Positions 9,587 to 19,719 of a stretch of 20,748 bases of DNA are shown piece by piece (the stretch's first letter is position 1; every line of letters begins with the position of its first letter). The notes below the pieces were generated by a model, which made no database searches, was not told the DNA's origin, and saw only the letters and a list, made by a program, of their open reading frames with translations. This stretch comes from Botryllus schlosseri (Eukaryota; Chordata; Ascidiacea; Stolidobranchia; Styelidae). A program made the translations under genes and the position numbers. The stretch lies in contig ATSW01057040.1 of the NCBI GenBank assembly GCA_000444245.1, positions 1-20,748 on the forward strand, in the 5' to 3' direction.

Positions 9587-9800
9587 CAGTGTCTCCTAAT
9601 CCTTTTTGAGCTACCGCCAGGGGTCTTCAGCAGAGATGGGCAGAGTCGGGTCCAGGAGTCGGATCCGGAGCATGATTCTGATGAATTTTGATGTGGCCGA
9701 ATCGGAGCCGGATTCTGAATCTGCAATAAGAACCGGATTTGAAAATGATTTAATATTCATACAGAGTTTTGCGTGACTAAGGTTCAATTTATGTTGAGTT
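9587..9800 (+). mobile_element. Two hAT left ends, one behind the other
   Basis: At 9587 the sequence CAGTGTCTCCTAATCC, followed by TTTTTGAGCTACCGCC, resembles a hAT terminus of the CAGTGGTTCTCAACC type. Only 44 bp later, at 9631, CAGAGATGGGCAGAGTCGGG starts a second family with GAGTCGG/TCCGGAG subterminal repeats. The spacing suggests that the second inserted into the first. Neither right end is visible, so the extents are unknown. Confidence 0.5.
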
Positions 9801-9959
9801 CAATAATGCATATTCAATATTATTTCCGTAGTTCAGTGCACTCAGTACCCTAGGTCAAGCTGGGACAGGGTCCGACAATAGACAACAATGTTGAAGCCGA
9901 TTATACCGAGGTCGGCGTCGAAATTCATCAGCTACATAAATAAAGTTTCTCAAGTGATT

Positions 9960-10080
9960 GATTGATACTTGATACTTGAACGAATTTTCGGTATGGAATA
10001 TGGAAATGTGCAAGTATGATATGGTATGGAGATTTCCCAAATATGGTGTGGAACGTTTTTTCCATACTTCCATACGTTGA
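9960..10080. repeat. TATGG-rich inverted repeat cluster
   Basis: GATACTTGATACTTGA is a short tandem doublet near 9965. It is followed by GTATGGAATATGG and GATATGGTATGGA on one side and CCATACTTCCATAC at 10061-10074 on the other, so GTATGG and CCATAC motifs face each other. It may be the edge of an old element; no terminus or target duplication was identified. Confidence 0.4.
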
Positions 10081-12396
10081 CAGTTTTGACAGAACCATGA
10101 AAATAATCCTACCTTCGATTCGTCAAATTTATTGCATACCACAAAAATCGCTCACTGTCTATGTTCAATGTTCATATCTCAAATTGTGATTCGTGACTCA
10201 TCCATCCCGGTCGACATCTATTTGTAGACAACGAAGTTGCGCAACGCGTGTATATGAATGAAAATAATATAAATGATAAATATTCCAATATAAATATCAT
10301 AAAAATGAATTATATTTGACCGCTGTCGCGTTACAGATTGCATTTCGCTTATCGTAACTTACACTACGTATACAACTAATGGAGCTTTAAAATCGTAGAC
10401 TCTGAGAATTTAGAAGTTACATGAATATTGTTATCAATTTGTCGAACTTGGAAATAATTTTCTGTGCTTTGGGAGGATGATCATCACGCAATATCTATTT
10501 GATATAACCATCATTGTGATTAACAAAACACATAGCTTGTCTTGGAGCGACGTTACGATATGCGGGCCTACAACACGCAATGTAACTTCACAAAATCTGG
10601 TTATTTCTGATATAACGGTAAGTGAACAGTATGGAAACCCTGATGTTGGCTAATGGATGTGACCCACAGATTGGCGGGGAAAATGGACACCGATCAACTG
10701 TCGCAAAACGATGTCAAATTGTATTTTAAGATATATTCTAATGCAAGTGTTTCCAACCGGTCGGAAATTTCCCAATCGAGAGGAATTAAGGGACTTCTAG
10801 TTGGGAATAGATCAACTTGAAAAAAAAATCGATCGAAAATCGATTGGACAGCGACAGGCGATCTCCCTCATATAGGTTGTTATTCATTGCTATGCGAAAT
10901 GGAGTGATTGAAATCACCCGATTCGTTATAATAAGAGTTCATATGTATATGAATAATTTAATACGTATTCACGGGAGATCGTGGAATCGCTACTTGATAG
11001 CCTAGCTGGACTCGTTACTGATGAAATGAGATATTTCTTACTGTTCGAGCTATAATAGCGTGCGAAAGTGTAGCCTATGGCGGCTTATATTTACGGTACC
11101 ATACGCACAAATTCGTAAACAACAGGCAGTTTTTGCACTGTAATTATTTTCGTCAGTAAAAGCACGTACCATGACTCAGGTTGAAAAGCACTACTATAGA
11201 GTGTATTTAAATTGCACAGATGCAAATGTAATTTGGTTTACTATACGCTTGTACGTACATTGTGCAATTGTACATGCTGTAACGATGGCGTGTATGGTTC
11301 TAATCATGGGCCCCCATTACTATCGAGCAATCTCTGCAGACAGCTTGATAATCGTCTTCGTAAAACAATACAGTAGTTAGCATGGTAAAAGCCTGAGGTG
11401 CGACGACTTGTGACATTCTGGAAAAAGAAACCGTTTACGTTGTGTTTTACTGATGTGTTAATTGAAACTCGAGAGTTACCGGCTGAGCATTCAACAAACT
11501 TCAGCGGTTCACTGAGCCAGTTTGAGGATTCTGCTGGAGGTCAATCAGGCACACACTAATCTCATTGCATATGAATCGTGATACTACTACAATATTCTAA
11601 GTTCAGAAAAGAGGACACATTCTGGAAGATACAACAGTTGCAATAACGGGCGAGAAAACGGCTAATGTTATCGCGTTCACTGTCATTTTTACGACTCGAC
11701 ACCGTATCATCGGTCGGAGTTAACCTTTTTAGTCGACCTTGCCGTCAATTTTGGCGAAATTCAATTTTCACGTTTATTATCACATTTTACTTAGCCGTCC
11801 TCTGGACACATTTTGTATTTCTTGACATAAGAGGACATGGTAAATCCTCTTAGAAGAGAACATATGGTATCCCTAGAAAACAAGCACACATGGGACGATA
11901 TCAAGTATAGTATAGTCTACCCCATAGTCACACATAATCCATCACGCCAGCTTCAAAAGACAGTTGTTGTTAATAACAACAACAACAACAACTTGTTTTC
12001 AGCCGTTCTTACTTTGCGCTGCGCACCCTGTAAATAGGAAAATTGCTCTTGGCACCCTGGCACTGCATGTACCCTGAGTGTAAGATCGGTACTTGGTAAC
12101 TAAAATAGTGGATCAACCTACATCTAGCGGAAATGTTAGGTATGATAGAAATAATATGATATCATAGATTGTGATTACGATTGCATTTAATAGGAAGGCA
12201 TATGTATGGCAGCAATACTGTTGATCTGCTCGAGTTGGGCAGCTCTCCATTTACTTTTCAATTCATAATAGCTAATAGTCAGGTTAAAATTGCAAATGCG
12301 ATGGATAGGCGAAACCGGCAGTCAAATTTTGGGCCTTACCGTACCGGCGATTGGAATCAACGGAAATGAACCTGTTCAGCAACTAGCCTAGTTAAG
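10081..12396. other. Long stretch without a supported gene
   Basis: Frames of 62-69 codons at 10817-11005, 11171-11380, 11665-11853 and 12181-12369 show no motif or splice context. Two small structures are present: an 8-bp stem TAAGAGGA/TCCTCTTA at 11828-11852, and a GTTGTTGTT / (AAC)6 inverted microsatellite at 11963-11992. No sharing with other parts of the window was seen. Confidence 0.4.
11963..11992. repeat. Inverted (GTT)3 - (AAC)6 microsatellite
   Basis: GTTGTTGTT is followed after three bases by six AAC triplets, giving a short self-complementary simple repeat. Confidence 0.9.
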
Positions 12397-13078
12397 CCCT
12401 ACAGCAAGGGTCCCCAAACTTTTTACGGTCGCGACCAAAACATTGGGATTTGAAAATGTTTCGCGATCGCACCTCTCAATTTCGCGTGCTGATTACGTGT
12501 TTATTCACGTGATTATTACATGTCAGCAGTATATGTATTATATTGATAACATATAGAAGTACCGGTCACTGGTAATTTTCCTGGAAGGGAGTATAACCGT
12601 CATATTGGATTCGATGCCCCATACTTTGTTTGTTTGCGGCATTAATGGTGTTTGTCGACTACAACGGTCCTTTACACCTGACCAATTTTATTTATTTTTA
12701 TTTCGTTGCTGCCGACTGATGGCACGGCCAGCTTCTAGGCCTCTTATAAGACACCGCTTTCGCGGATGAGATGGCTATAGGAGGAGCCTATAGGTAAACC
12801 TATGACATTTAAGCTTCATACTAATGACCAGACACCAACCTTGCGTTAAAGTTGGTAGCGATTTGAATAACACTTCGACCGATCTGATATCGTGTTTGTT
12901 GGGTTCGCATTACTACCTCCTTCTATTTTTAAAAATAAAGTGGAGTATTCAGAAATGAGCCGCCGCTATAATCCGCTTAATTGACATTGGTATTTGATAT
13001 TCATCTCCGCAGCCTCAGAAAATAGGCAAACGACCCCGTTGGGTCGCGAACCCTAGTTTCTTAACCACTGCCCTACAG
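12397..13078. mobile_element. Non-autonomous hAT element, 666 bp, with perfect 8-bp target duplication
   Basis: CCCTACAG occurs at 12397-12404 and again at 13071-13078. Between them, 12405 begins CAAGGGTCCCCAAACTTTTT and a GGTCGCGACC block; the other end reverse complements to CAGTGGTTAAGAAACTAGGG with a TTCGCGACCC block. The ends therefore match with scattered differences, as in an old hAT insertion. The element has no transposase frame. Its middle (about 12580-12760) resembles 17960-18140. Confidence 0.9.
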
Positions 13079-13489
13079 GCTGCTACAGCTATACCACAGC
13101 AGCAAAGAAATGACTCCATGGAATTCTTCCTTTGAATAGATACGTAGTTTTATGAGGCATTTGCAATCACCGGCCATCGTGGTAACTAGTCTTGGAATTG
13201 TAGGTTTAGACTTTATTACTGCCAATGGTATATGTACAGAAAGGGTCGGGTGAACGCGGACGCCTAAAAGGCGAAATAAAATTATCCTATGAGGTCAATT
13301 ACCGTGCTATTCCCCTCACATGCCTGTTTGTGATAACGTTATTGATACGGTAAACAAGCCGTCACCAATGCAACAACCCTGTTTGCACAAGCGAGGTGAC
13401 CGGCCGCCAGTAAAACACTAGAAGCCCGATATCGGCAATATCTATATCTTACGGTCAATACCGAAACAGATACCCCAAACGCATGGGGG
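13079..13489. other. No gene seen
   Basis: Spacer between the hAT element and copy A. It contains GCCTAAAAGGC and several short GC-rich patches but no frame or shared repeat that I can support. Confidence 0.35.
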
Positions 13490-14350
13490 GACGCTGTCCT
13501 TTTCATCGATACTTATCAGCGACATTTCTGTAATGTTTAGCAGTGAGTCAACTTATATCGCCCAACCAGGCACGGCTCGAAAAATTTTTGATTGGATCGG
13601 TCAATATGATCGGTAATTGCATACTTCATGCAAAAAAAAAATTATCCTTATTCTGCTTTCGTAATCAGATTCACCGATAGAGCTGAGTGTGGTGTCTTGG
13701 AAAATGTAGGGCCGGTAAATAATAATAGAACATATTCGGGCGCATCCCTTGGTATGATGAATTCGTTACATAATATTATTTCGTGACAAGTCAAAAGATA
13801 TTGAAATGGCCCAAACGTACTAAACCAAAAGACCCGCGTGATTTCAAATTGGTATTTTTCCAATGGCAAATATTTTTTCTCCGCGGGATGGCATTCGCCT
13901 GGTGTGGTTCAAATTACCAAGAAGAGGAACATTCGGCGCCACCCATTTAGCCACGTATGGACAATTGAACATATATGTAGGATCGAAGTTTCGGTCAGCG
14001 TTTTGACAGTCCTTTCTGACCAAGTTTTCCCCGCTGCCGATCGCTCTGGCCCACGTCTCTGATACATCTTATATGGCCAAAACTTTCATATGTCTTCGTG
14101 CATGGCTGACGCTGAAACGCCCGTTTCTGTAATTCATGCGTTTTTTTTTCTTTAGGAAGGGTACCTAATACTAAAGATATCTGGCAGCAATTAATTGCAC
14201 CTAGCGCGAAAAGTTTTGAATGGGTTGCCTAAACTTTGAAATAAATGATCCATTATTTTGGGCTCCCGTTCTAGCTCGCCACCTCCCAATCGGGGGGAGG
14301 GGTGCGGCAGTTGTCGTCCTGCTCACGTTCATGTCATATTGGTAATCCGT
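13490..14350 (-). repeat. Copy A of the three-copy coding repeat family (broken)
   Basis: This matches copy C (about 2020-2930) in the opposite orientation and copy B (17130-17900) in the same orientation. The former coding sense is the minus strand. Conserved peptide patches include PEYVLLLFTGP, TPHSALSVNLI and KWVAPNVP, each with a counterpart in at least one other copy. The order of conserved blocks is the same as in the others. The copy is broken at several places. I do not recognise the protein family. The right edge is close to the kinase remnant at 14384, and I cannot say whether the two are related or merely adjacent. Confidence 0.8.
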
Positions 14351-14383
14351 TGCTCAGTGGCTCAATTCTCATGAAGTTTTGAT

Positions 14384-14671
14384 ACATCACCCGAGGACTT
14401 GGCAGCTAAAAGATATGTGCACAGGGATATATCTACTGGCGAACTGGAAATAAACGTCTGCAAACAATCGAGGAGGTCGTTAAAAACTGAAATAAGTTGT
14501 ATCAATGTTCGGTATACCAACAACAATGTAGCCTCCGTATTAGCTTGGAAATATGCTGCAAGTATAGGGTTAATACGTCTACCGACCTCATGTAACCCAA
14601 CTTGCAACTTTGGGTTGGTAATACTGAGCCACAGAAGAAGGGGTAAACGTGCACATTGGATTCCGCCGTAG
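14384..14671 (+). pseudogene. Decayed protein tyrosine kinase domain fragment
   Basis: The plus frame reads EDLAAKRYVHRDISTG, matching the catalytic loop of tyrosine kinases (LAxKxFVHRDLAARN) closely. Further landmarks follow at nearly the expected spacing: NVCK where NLVCK precedes the DFG region, VRYTNNNVA then LAWKYAASI where the P+1 loop/APE segment (LPxKWMAPES) belongs, and NFGLVIL where SFGVLL of helix F lies. From the HRD histidine to the following tryptophan is 43 residues, against about 45 in typical receptor kinases. The catalytic-loop asparagine is replaced (STGE for AARN) and the DFG motif is missing, so no kinase activity is expected. The frame ends at TAG 14669-14671. The stretch has no visible intron, so it may be a processed pseudogene or one exon of a dead copy. 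Confidence 0.5.
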
Positions 14672-15039
14672 AATATAATGTTGAGATGTGTAGGTTGCAT
14701 GCCCCGGTCTCCGTCGCTGGCCTATCACGGATGAGCTCATCAACTATGCAGCTCTCGCGTGACCTATAGAGACAGCGAGTCATTTGCTCTGCCTCCTGCA
14801 ACACGTTCCTAAAGTAGAATGTAGTTATATACAACCCATTTCATCACTCGGCATGGAGTGAAATGAGGTTCAAAATGGGAAAGAGTCTAATTATGTTGCG
14901 AAATGCGGGATGTTGCAACCTCATGTTAATTAGTAATCGTGTCGACCGGCGACCTACGCGCTTGCAATAGGACGTCAATATTGATGAGCGTAGCATCATA
15001 TTACACATCAGAGGATCGGCTGAGCATCATGATTAGAAC
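14672..15039. other. No gene seen
   Basis: Immediately after the kinase remnant a different frame gives TDELINY, which could be a trace of the CPxELYxLM segment of the same domain, but this is weak. The minus-strand frames overlapping 14362-14834 are antisense to the kinase remnant. Nothing else is supported. Confidence 0.3.
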
Positions 15040-15540
15040 AGTGGTTGTTGACCTGTGTTCCGCGTAACACCAGTGGTTCCGCCACCAGTGTCAGGAGTTC
15101 CGCAGGATGACAAGGCATGCGAAAGTCATACGTATGATTTGCGATGACACGCCATTATTAGTATCAGGCAATTTTGGAACGATCAGTAACCGAATTATGA
15201 ATGCTGCTGTTCAGGTTGAAGGGGATTTGCGTATGAAACAGAAACTCCGCCCTTCCGAAGTGCCGATTGCATGACCAATATCTATTTTAGTGGTTCTTAA
15301 GCAGTGTGTACTGGAACACTCTACTGGATCACGGATATTCAAGACACACGATCACCTCATACATATGATAAGTGAATGATACACCAGATTCGGTCCACAT
15401 TGATTAAGGGCATTTAGGCCGAATCAGTAGTCGAATTGTAACTGATGCGGTGCCACGACGTTTGCAATGGCGTACGCAGACGGAATTGGGGTTCGAAAAC
15501 GAAATCAGGACTTCGAGAAATGCCAATTCTATCTCCAATA
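15040..15540 (+). repeat. Diverged tandem duplication, period about 235 bp
   Basis: The block 15072-15290 resembles 15291-15540. Matching landmarks in order are CCAGTGGTTCCG / TTAGTGGTTCTT, a CATACGTATGAT / CATACATATGAT block, GATCAGTAACCGAATTATGA / GAATCAGTAGTCGAATTGTA, and GACCAATATCTATTTT / CTCCAATATTTAC. CAGTGGTTGTTGACCTGTG at 15040 looks like the start of a further partial unit or a hAT-like terminus. No coding function is seen. Confidence 0.55.
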
Positions 15541-16255
15541 TTTACAAGCTCATTTGAAATTAAGCTATTGGTAACACGTCGTTGCGTTGATGAAGCCTAT
15601 AGCATTTATGAACTGGTACCTGAAAGGTACACAGCAGAATTGCTACAAAAATTCATTATAATGTTTTCGTATTGTGAGGAAATCATTATATTAGTTTTGT
15701 TCTCTCATGACTCCGCTGGTGCAAGGTTCATTTTGCGCACCACAAATCTATAATAATGTATTAGATGTGTAGTGAGATGTGCATTGTTGTAAATTATTGT
15801 TTTTATGATTCATCTATAATTACAGGTTCCGCGAAGGCATGCAGATTAGTATAAGTGTTTCGCGGGTAACTGAACGTTACGTATTTCGACGTAGAATATT
15901 TAAAATGAACGCGATAGAAAGTATATAGTTTGCAGATCACTAACTTATGTCGTAGCTTTTAGAATAACTTTATCTCGCACCAGCCGTTGTGGATTAATAT
16001 TTGCTCATAATTATTATTACCTAATCAAAAGTCTGGCACGAAGGCGGTTGCAGAGGCAGACATGTACTGATCAGAAAGTCTGAGAGTAGGCTACACAACG
16101 TAGAAGAACTCAATTTTGTGCTTACTTCCAAAAATCCACATATTATCGAAATACCTGCTCGAGTCTTACGAGCCATAAAGAGTAGTAGTGACTACCAGAA
16201 TACAGACTGATATTTGCAGCAAGTTACTGCTATGCAAATTTTTGTCCCTTTTAAG
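15541..16255. other. No gene supported
   Basis: A frame from 15445 to 15753 on the plus strand begins inside the tandem duplication. Its later part contains a helix-like stretch (YELVPERYTAELLQKFI), but there are no splice signals or a recognisable family. A block near 15825-15850 (GGTTCCGCGAAGGCATGC) loosely echoes the duplicated unit. The rest is AT-rich. Confidence 0.35.
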
Positions 16256-16721
16256 CAGGGTTCTTGAAGTATGGTTCCCTGCCGATCAAGACAAAATACT
16301 TAGTTTTAAAGGGAATATGTGATTGATTAGACGCGGGAATACGCCAAAGTAGTTAGTATCCGCGTAAGCGGCGTCTAACAAAAAGTCTAGAAGTTGGACG
16401 TGCTAGATGTCGGCAGTTACGGAATAAAAAATAACGAATATCACAGCCTATTGTAAATGACCGTTTGTCGTCGGCAAACACCATCAATACCACAAATAAC
16501 AACAACAACAACAACGGTAAAACAGTCTCCAATAACCTTTCGTATGCAACTTGCCAAAATGTGTCAATGTCAAGTGGTAAGCACTAGTTTTGTCATAATC
16601 GTTGTTTTGAGTCAGGAATTGAGGGTAATTCGCGGAAAAGATTCTGTTGACCGCAGCTTCGACGCTATTCAGGGGCTTTCACTCCCCATTGGGGGCGAGT
16701 CCACCAGTTTGAGAACCCATG
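16256..16721. mobile_element. Probable short hAT element
   Basis: The left end CAGGGTTCTTGAAGTATGG (16256) and the reverse complement of the right end, CATGGGTTCTCAAACTGGTG (from 16721), share a hAT-like start. A GC-rich subterminal block, CCCCATTGGGGGCG, precedes the right end. The flanking 8-mers match only at about half their positions, so the target duplication is not convincing. The inside holds an inverted TTAGACGC / GCGTCTAA pair and an AAC microsatellite (16498-16515), with no transposase. Confidence 0.4.
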
Positions 16722-17129
16722 CTCTACAAAAATTTTCCTATTTACCATATAATTCTGGGTAACTTCTGAACTTGCAGTTAGAGTTGCTTGAGTTGAAGAA
16801 ATCTCTTATATATACGTTCTGATGTACGAAATATTCTCAGTTAATGACATGCTTTATCCGTGGTTATGCTATTTATTTTTAATGTATCAACTTACGAGCA
16901 AATTGGTATAGTCGAATTGCATGCTGCCAGCTATTGATACATGCGTATTGAATTACGTTTCAACGAAAGCATGGCCGCATATTCGCGTCGCAGATCTTTG
17001 TTATCTATACCAATATTGTTGCATGGATAACACGACACATCTGCAAGTATTTGTTGTTCTGTTTGAGCATAAACATATTGCTACAGAATGGATCCCTCCA
17101 CGCCATCCGTCGAAGATAGTTTTAGCCAT
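16722..17129. other. No gene seen
   Basis: AT-rich; an 88-codon plus frame (16921-17187) runs into copy B and has no recognisable motif or splice context. Confidence 0.35.
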
Positions 17130-17900
17130 TATATGTTGGCGAGATTTCTCATTATACGTAGTCGTGAGTTGCTGTCCCTTTGCGTAAAACGAAAAAAACT
17201 TTACGTAACAAATGATTGACTCGAACAATAATATTGGTGGTAATTGCATATACAGTGCTATAAATTGTTTATCTTCACTCCGCACACGAAATCAGATTTC
17301 CTGATATCGCCGAGTGAGGTGTTGTCTTGAAAAATTTAAGGCACGCAATTAATAATTGAACATATTCGGGTGGGCCAGTCGGTAATATTGATTCGTTGCA
17401 TTTTTCTATGTGTTCTTCGGTCCGACGATATTGAATTTCCCTAAATGCACTAAACTACAATACGGTTTGACATCGGTATTTTTTCACTGGAAAATAATTT
17501 CTCTCTACGGGATTCAGGTTGCTTGGACACAAAGATTAATTGCGAACCACTAAGGAGTCTATAACGTTTTCAAACCGCCCAAGTAAGGACAGTTCTTTTC
17601 GGCAAGGTTTTCTCGCAGCTGTTTTTTTTTCAAAACACTTACCTTCTCGACGTAATGTCCGACGCTAATCTTCTATGAATCTCGGGTGATGGGGACCCAA
17701 TAATTTGGACATGTACCAATATTAAATCGCGTCAAGCGCGAAATAAAAATGTAAAATTTCTGTACGTTTCAAAATATGCTCTATATAAGGTATGTCCATT
17801 CACAAAATAATTCTGGGGTCCTTTAACCTCGCCCGCTCCATTCGGAAGTTTGTGCGGGGAAGTTACGGTCCTGGTGGCATTGTTAACAATATCGCCGTAC
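17130..17900 (-). repeat. Copy B of the three-copy coding repeat family (most decayed)
   Basis: This lies in the same orientation as copy A, 3.6 kb away. Shared landmarks include GGTAATTGCATA, GAACATATTCGGG, GATATTGAA, GGACAGTTCTTT against GACAGTCCTTTC, the GCGCGAAA block and a final AAAATAATTCTGGGGTCC. On the minus strand, peptide patches such as PEYVQLL and TPHSAISGNLIS align with copies A and C. It is the most diverged and shortest of the three and is broken at several places. The divergence between copies points to old, separate insertions rather than recent local duplication. Confidence 0.75.
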
Positions 17901-17959
17901 TTATCTCGATTCTTGGACCTTATTTTCCATCGCTTCAATCGCTCCGTTACTGCCTATGG

Positions 17960-18260
17960 GGATTTTAGTGATTAAACCGCGAGAATAGCGCCACAGTGAT
18001 ATCACAACGTTGTTGTTGTTTGCAGTGGTATTTATTTTGCTTTTCGACTACAATGGTCATTTACAGAAGGATTTACTATGAGTCCGTACCTGTGTACTTG
18101 CAGATCGAGCAACTTCTAGGCTTGTTTAACCCTTTTGAAATCTGCAGCCTCTGATGGCTTCGGCATACTTCATCTGGTCATATCTTGGCTAGTATACGTC
18201 CTAGAGGCCTTATATTGGTCTGTACGAAAAGCTGGCAATGATACCTAATTTGAAGGTATA
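17960..18260 (+). repeat. Sequence shared with the interior of the 12405 hAT element
   Basis: TTCGACTACAATGGTCATTT here parallels GTCGACTACAACGGTCCTTT at about 12654. The preceding TTTGCAGTGGTATTTATT parallels TTTGCGGCATTAATGGTG, and CAACTTCTAGGC parallels CAGCTTCTAGGC. The order is the same in both. I see no hAT termini flanking this copy, so it is either a truncated element or a separate repeat that is also nested in the 12405 element. Confidence 0.5.
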
Positions 18261-19031
18261 GGGCATGACAATTTTCGAGTACCGTCGATCTTACATGAGG
18301 AGTTCGGCCGAAAATACGCATGCTCAAAAAAGTGGTTATCACCCCAAATTTCCAGATATTTTCCGAGTGGGAAATATAGTCAGAAATTATGCCAGAACGT
18401 CAGACGTATACTTGTACGGTATTCTGTGTAATTTTTCACCGTTTCAAACATCAAACCTTGTTGTGGGATGTATTCTGAGAGGGTTTGTTAATTGTGGTCA
18501 CGCTTCGGTGATTTTAAGAACATATTCAAGTTAAAATCCAAGTTCGTGACCGAATATGAGTCATAAACTGGTTTACTATGCCTGCAAATGGCTGGATACG
18601 ACAAGAGAAAGTATACCACGTTGTTTCATGCCATGGGCCGCAGGGCTCCGATTCGGTATTGATATTGAAGTTGACCATTATGACTACTCACTGATCACGG
18701 CAATATGTAAATTGTTATGTATTTTTTATTTTTCGACATCTGGCGAGCCGCGTGGTTTACGGCCATGGTTGACGGCGTGTTCGAAACTAGGCAACGGTGG
18801 CTACGCACTGATGCATAATTTTTGACTCTCTGACGCTTTCCCTGGGGGTCAGTATCGAAAAATGAGAGAGAAAAAGAGATTTTTTAGTGAGAAATTTTGT
18901 TTATTTAGTCTTATAAATAAACCTATACATGTCTTCGGTGTCGATCGAAGACGGAAACGGTAGAGGGATATAGTCCACCCACTTGTAAACTGAAACAGCC
19001 TAGATTGAAGTCTTGCTGAGGTCACGGTATG
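18261..19031. other. No gene supported
   Basis: Two 89-codon plus frames (18265-18534 and 18556-18825) follow one another with 21 bp between. Neither has a recognisable motif and I see no splice sites connecting them. 18850-18920 is A/T- and GA-rich. Confidence 0.3.
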
Positions 19032-19080
19032 AATTTGAAAAGTGATGGTCAGTTTCGCGAAAACTGACCAGATTTCAAAA
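19032..19080. other. Strong stem-loop, about 49 nt
   Basis: TGGTCAGTTT (19046-19055) and AAACTGACCA (19061-19070) pair perfectly over 10 bp with a CGCGA loop. Beyond a short internal bulge, TTTGAAA and TTTCAAA extend the pairing outward. It could be a structured RNA or a palindromic insert; no further evidence separates these. Confidence 0.8.
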
Positions 19081-19336
19081 GCCGGTTACGCGGATCATAT
19101 GGCGAGGAACAGCTAAGATAAACCTCAAACACTTGGAGTCGACATATGACTGACCACCACAACTACCACTACACTGCCTCGCAACGTAAATCACGGTGTA
19201 CTATGAAAATCCTCATAAATGCGATCCACATGTTCAATATTTACTGCAAATCTATGTAATGTCTACTGTTCCGTTAAGATTCCAGTTCAGAAATGCGAGG
19301 CCTTGCGCTGGAAAGGTCTACTTGATCGCAACGCAC

Positions 19337-19364
19337 CACCGTATAGTACTCACCGTATAGTACT
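19337..19364 (+). repeat. Perfect 14-bp tandem doublet
   Basis: CACCGTATAGTACT occurs twice without a gap. This is a small, recent-looking duplication. Confidence 0.95.
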
Positions 19365-19561
19365 AATTATACGATTGCAAATGAGCTAACAAATATTCGA
19401 CATAGAATAAGAATATCAGAAGGACATGGTTTTGAACACTTACAGCTACTGCATATATGCCACTGCTCCAGGTCCACCACCAGACCGGTGACTATTCGAC
19501 TTCTGATAGCAATTAATTGCCCGCGCCCGATTTTGTCTGAGATGGGCATGTCATCACGAAT

Positions 19562-19578
19562 CATGTACATTGTACATG
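19562..19578. repeat. 17-bp palindrome
   Basis: CATGTACA and TGTACATG face each other around one T. It lies about 140 bp upstream of the candidate start codon at 19720; a regulatory role is only a possibility. Confidence 0.85.
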
Positions 19579-19719
19579 CGATAAATGTGTGTTTTGACAT
19601 CGAACGAGGCCCGGAAACACCTCAGGGATCCCATGATGACAAACCACTTAAATGCGGAGAAATCATGAAAGTTCCTGTTAAATCTAGCGAATTTTCATAG
19701 AGTTTCGAATTAGCTGCAG

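Noticed and set aside
14362-14834. Two overlapping minus-strand frames of 110-112 codons
   Set aside because: They lie antisense to the tyrosine kinase remnant, whose plus frame has the recognisable motifs.
16326-16378. Inverted TTAGACGC / GCGTCTAA as an RNA hairpin
   Set aside because: The arms are short and the interior does not pair well; it is likely internal symmetry of the surrounding element.
16560-16590. CAAGTGGTAAGC as a splice donor ending an exon
   Set aside because: The preceding frame is an AAC microsatellite inside a probable hAT element, with no protein-like exon.
18265-18825. Two consecutive 89-codon plus frames as a gene
   Set aside because: No recognisable motif, no splice sites joining them and ordinary AT-rich codon content; two such frames can occur by chance.
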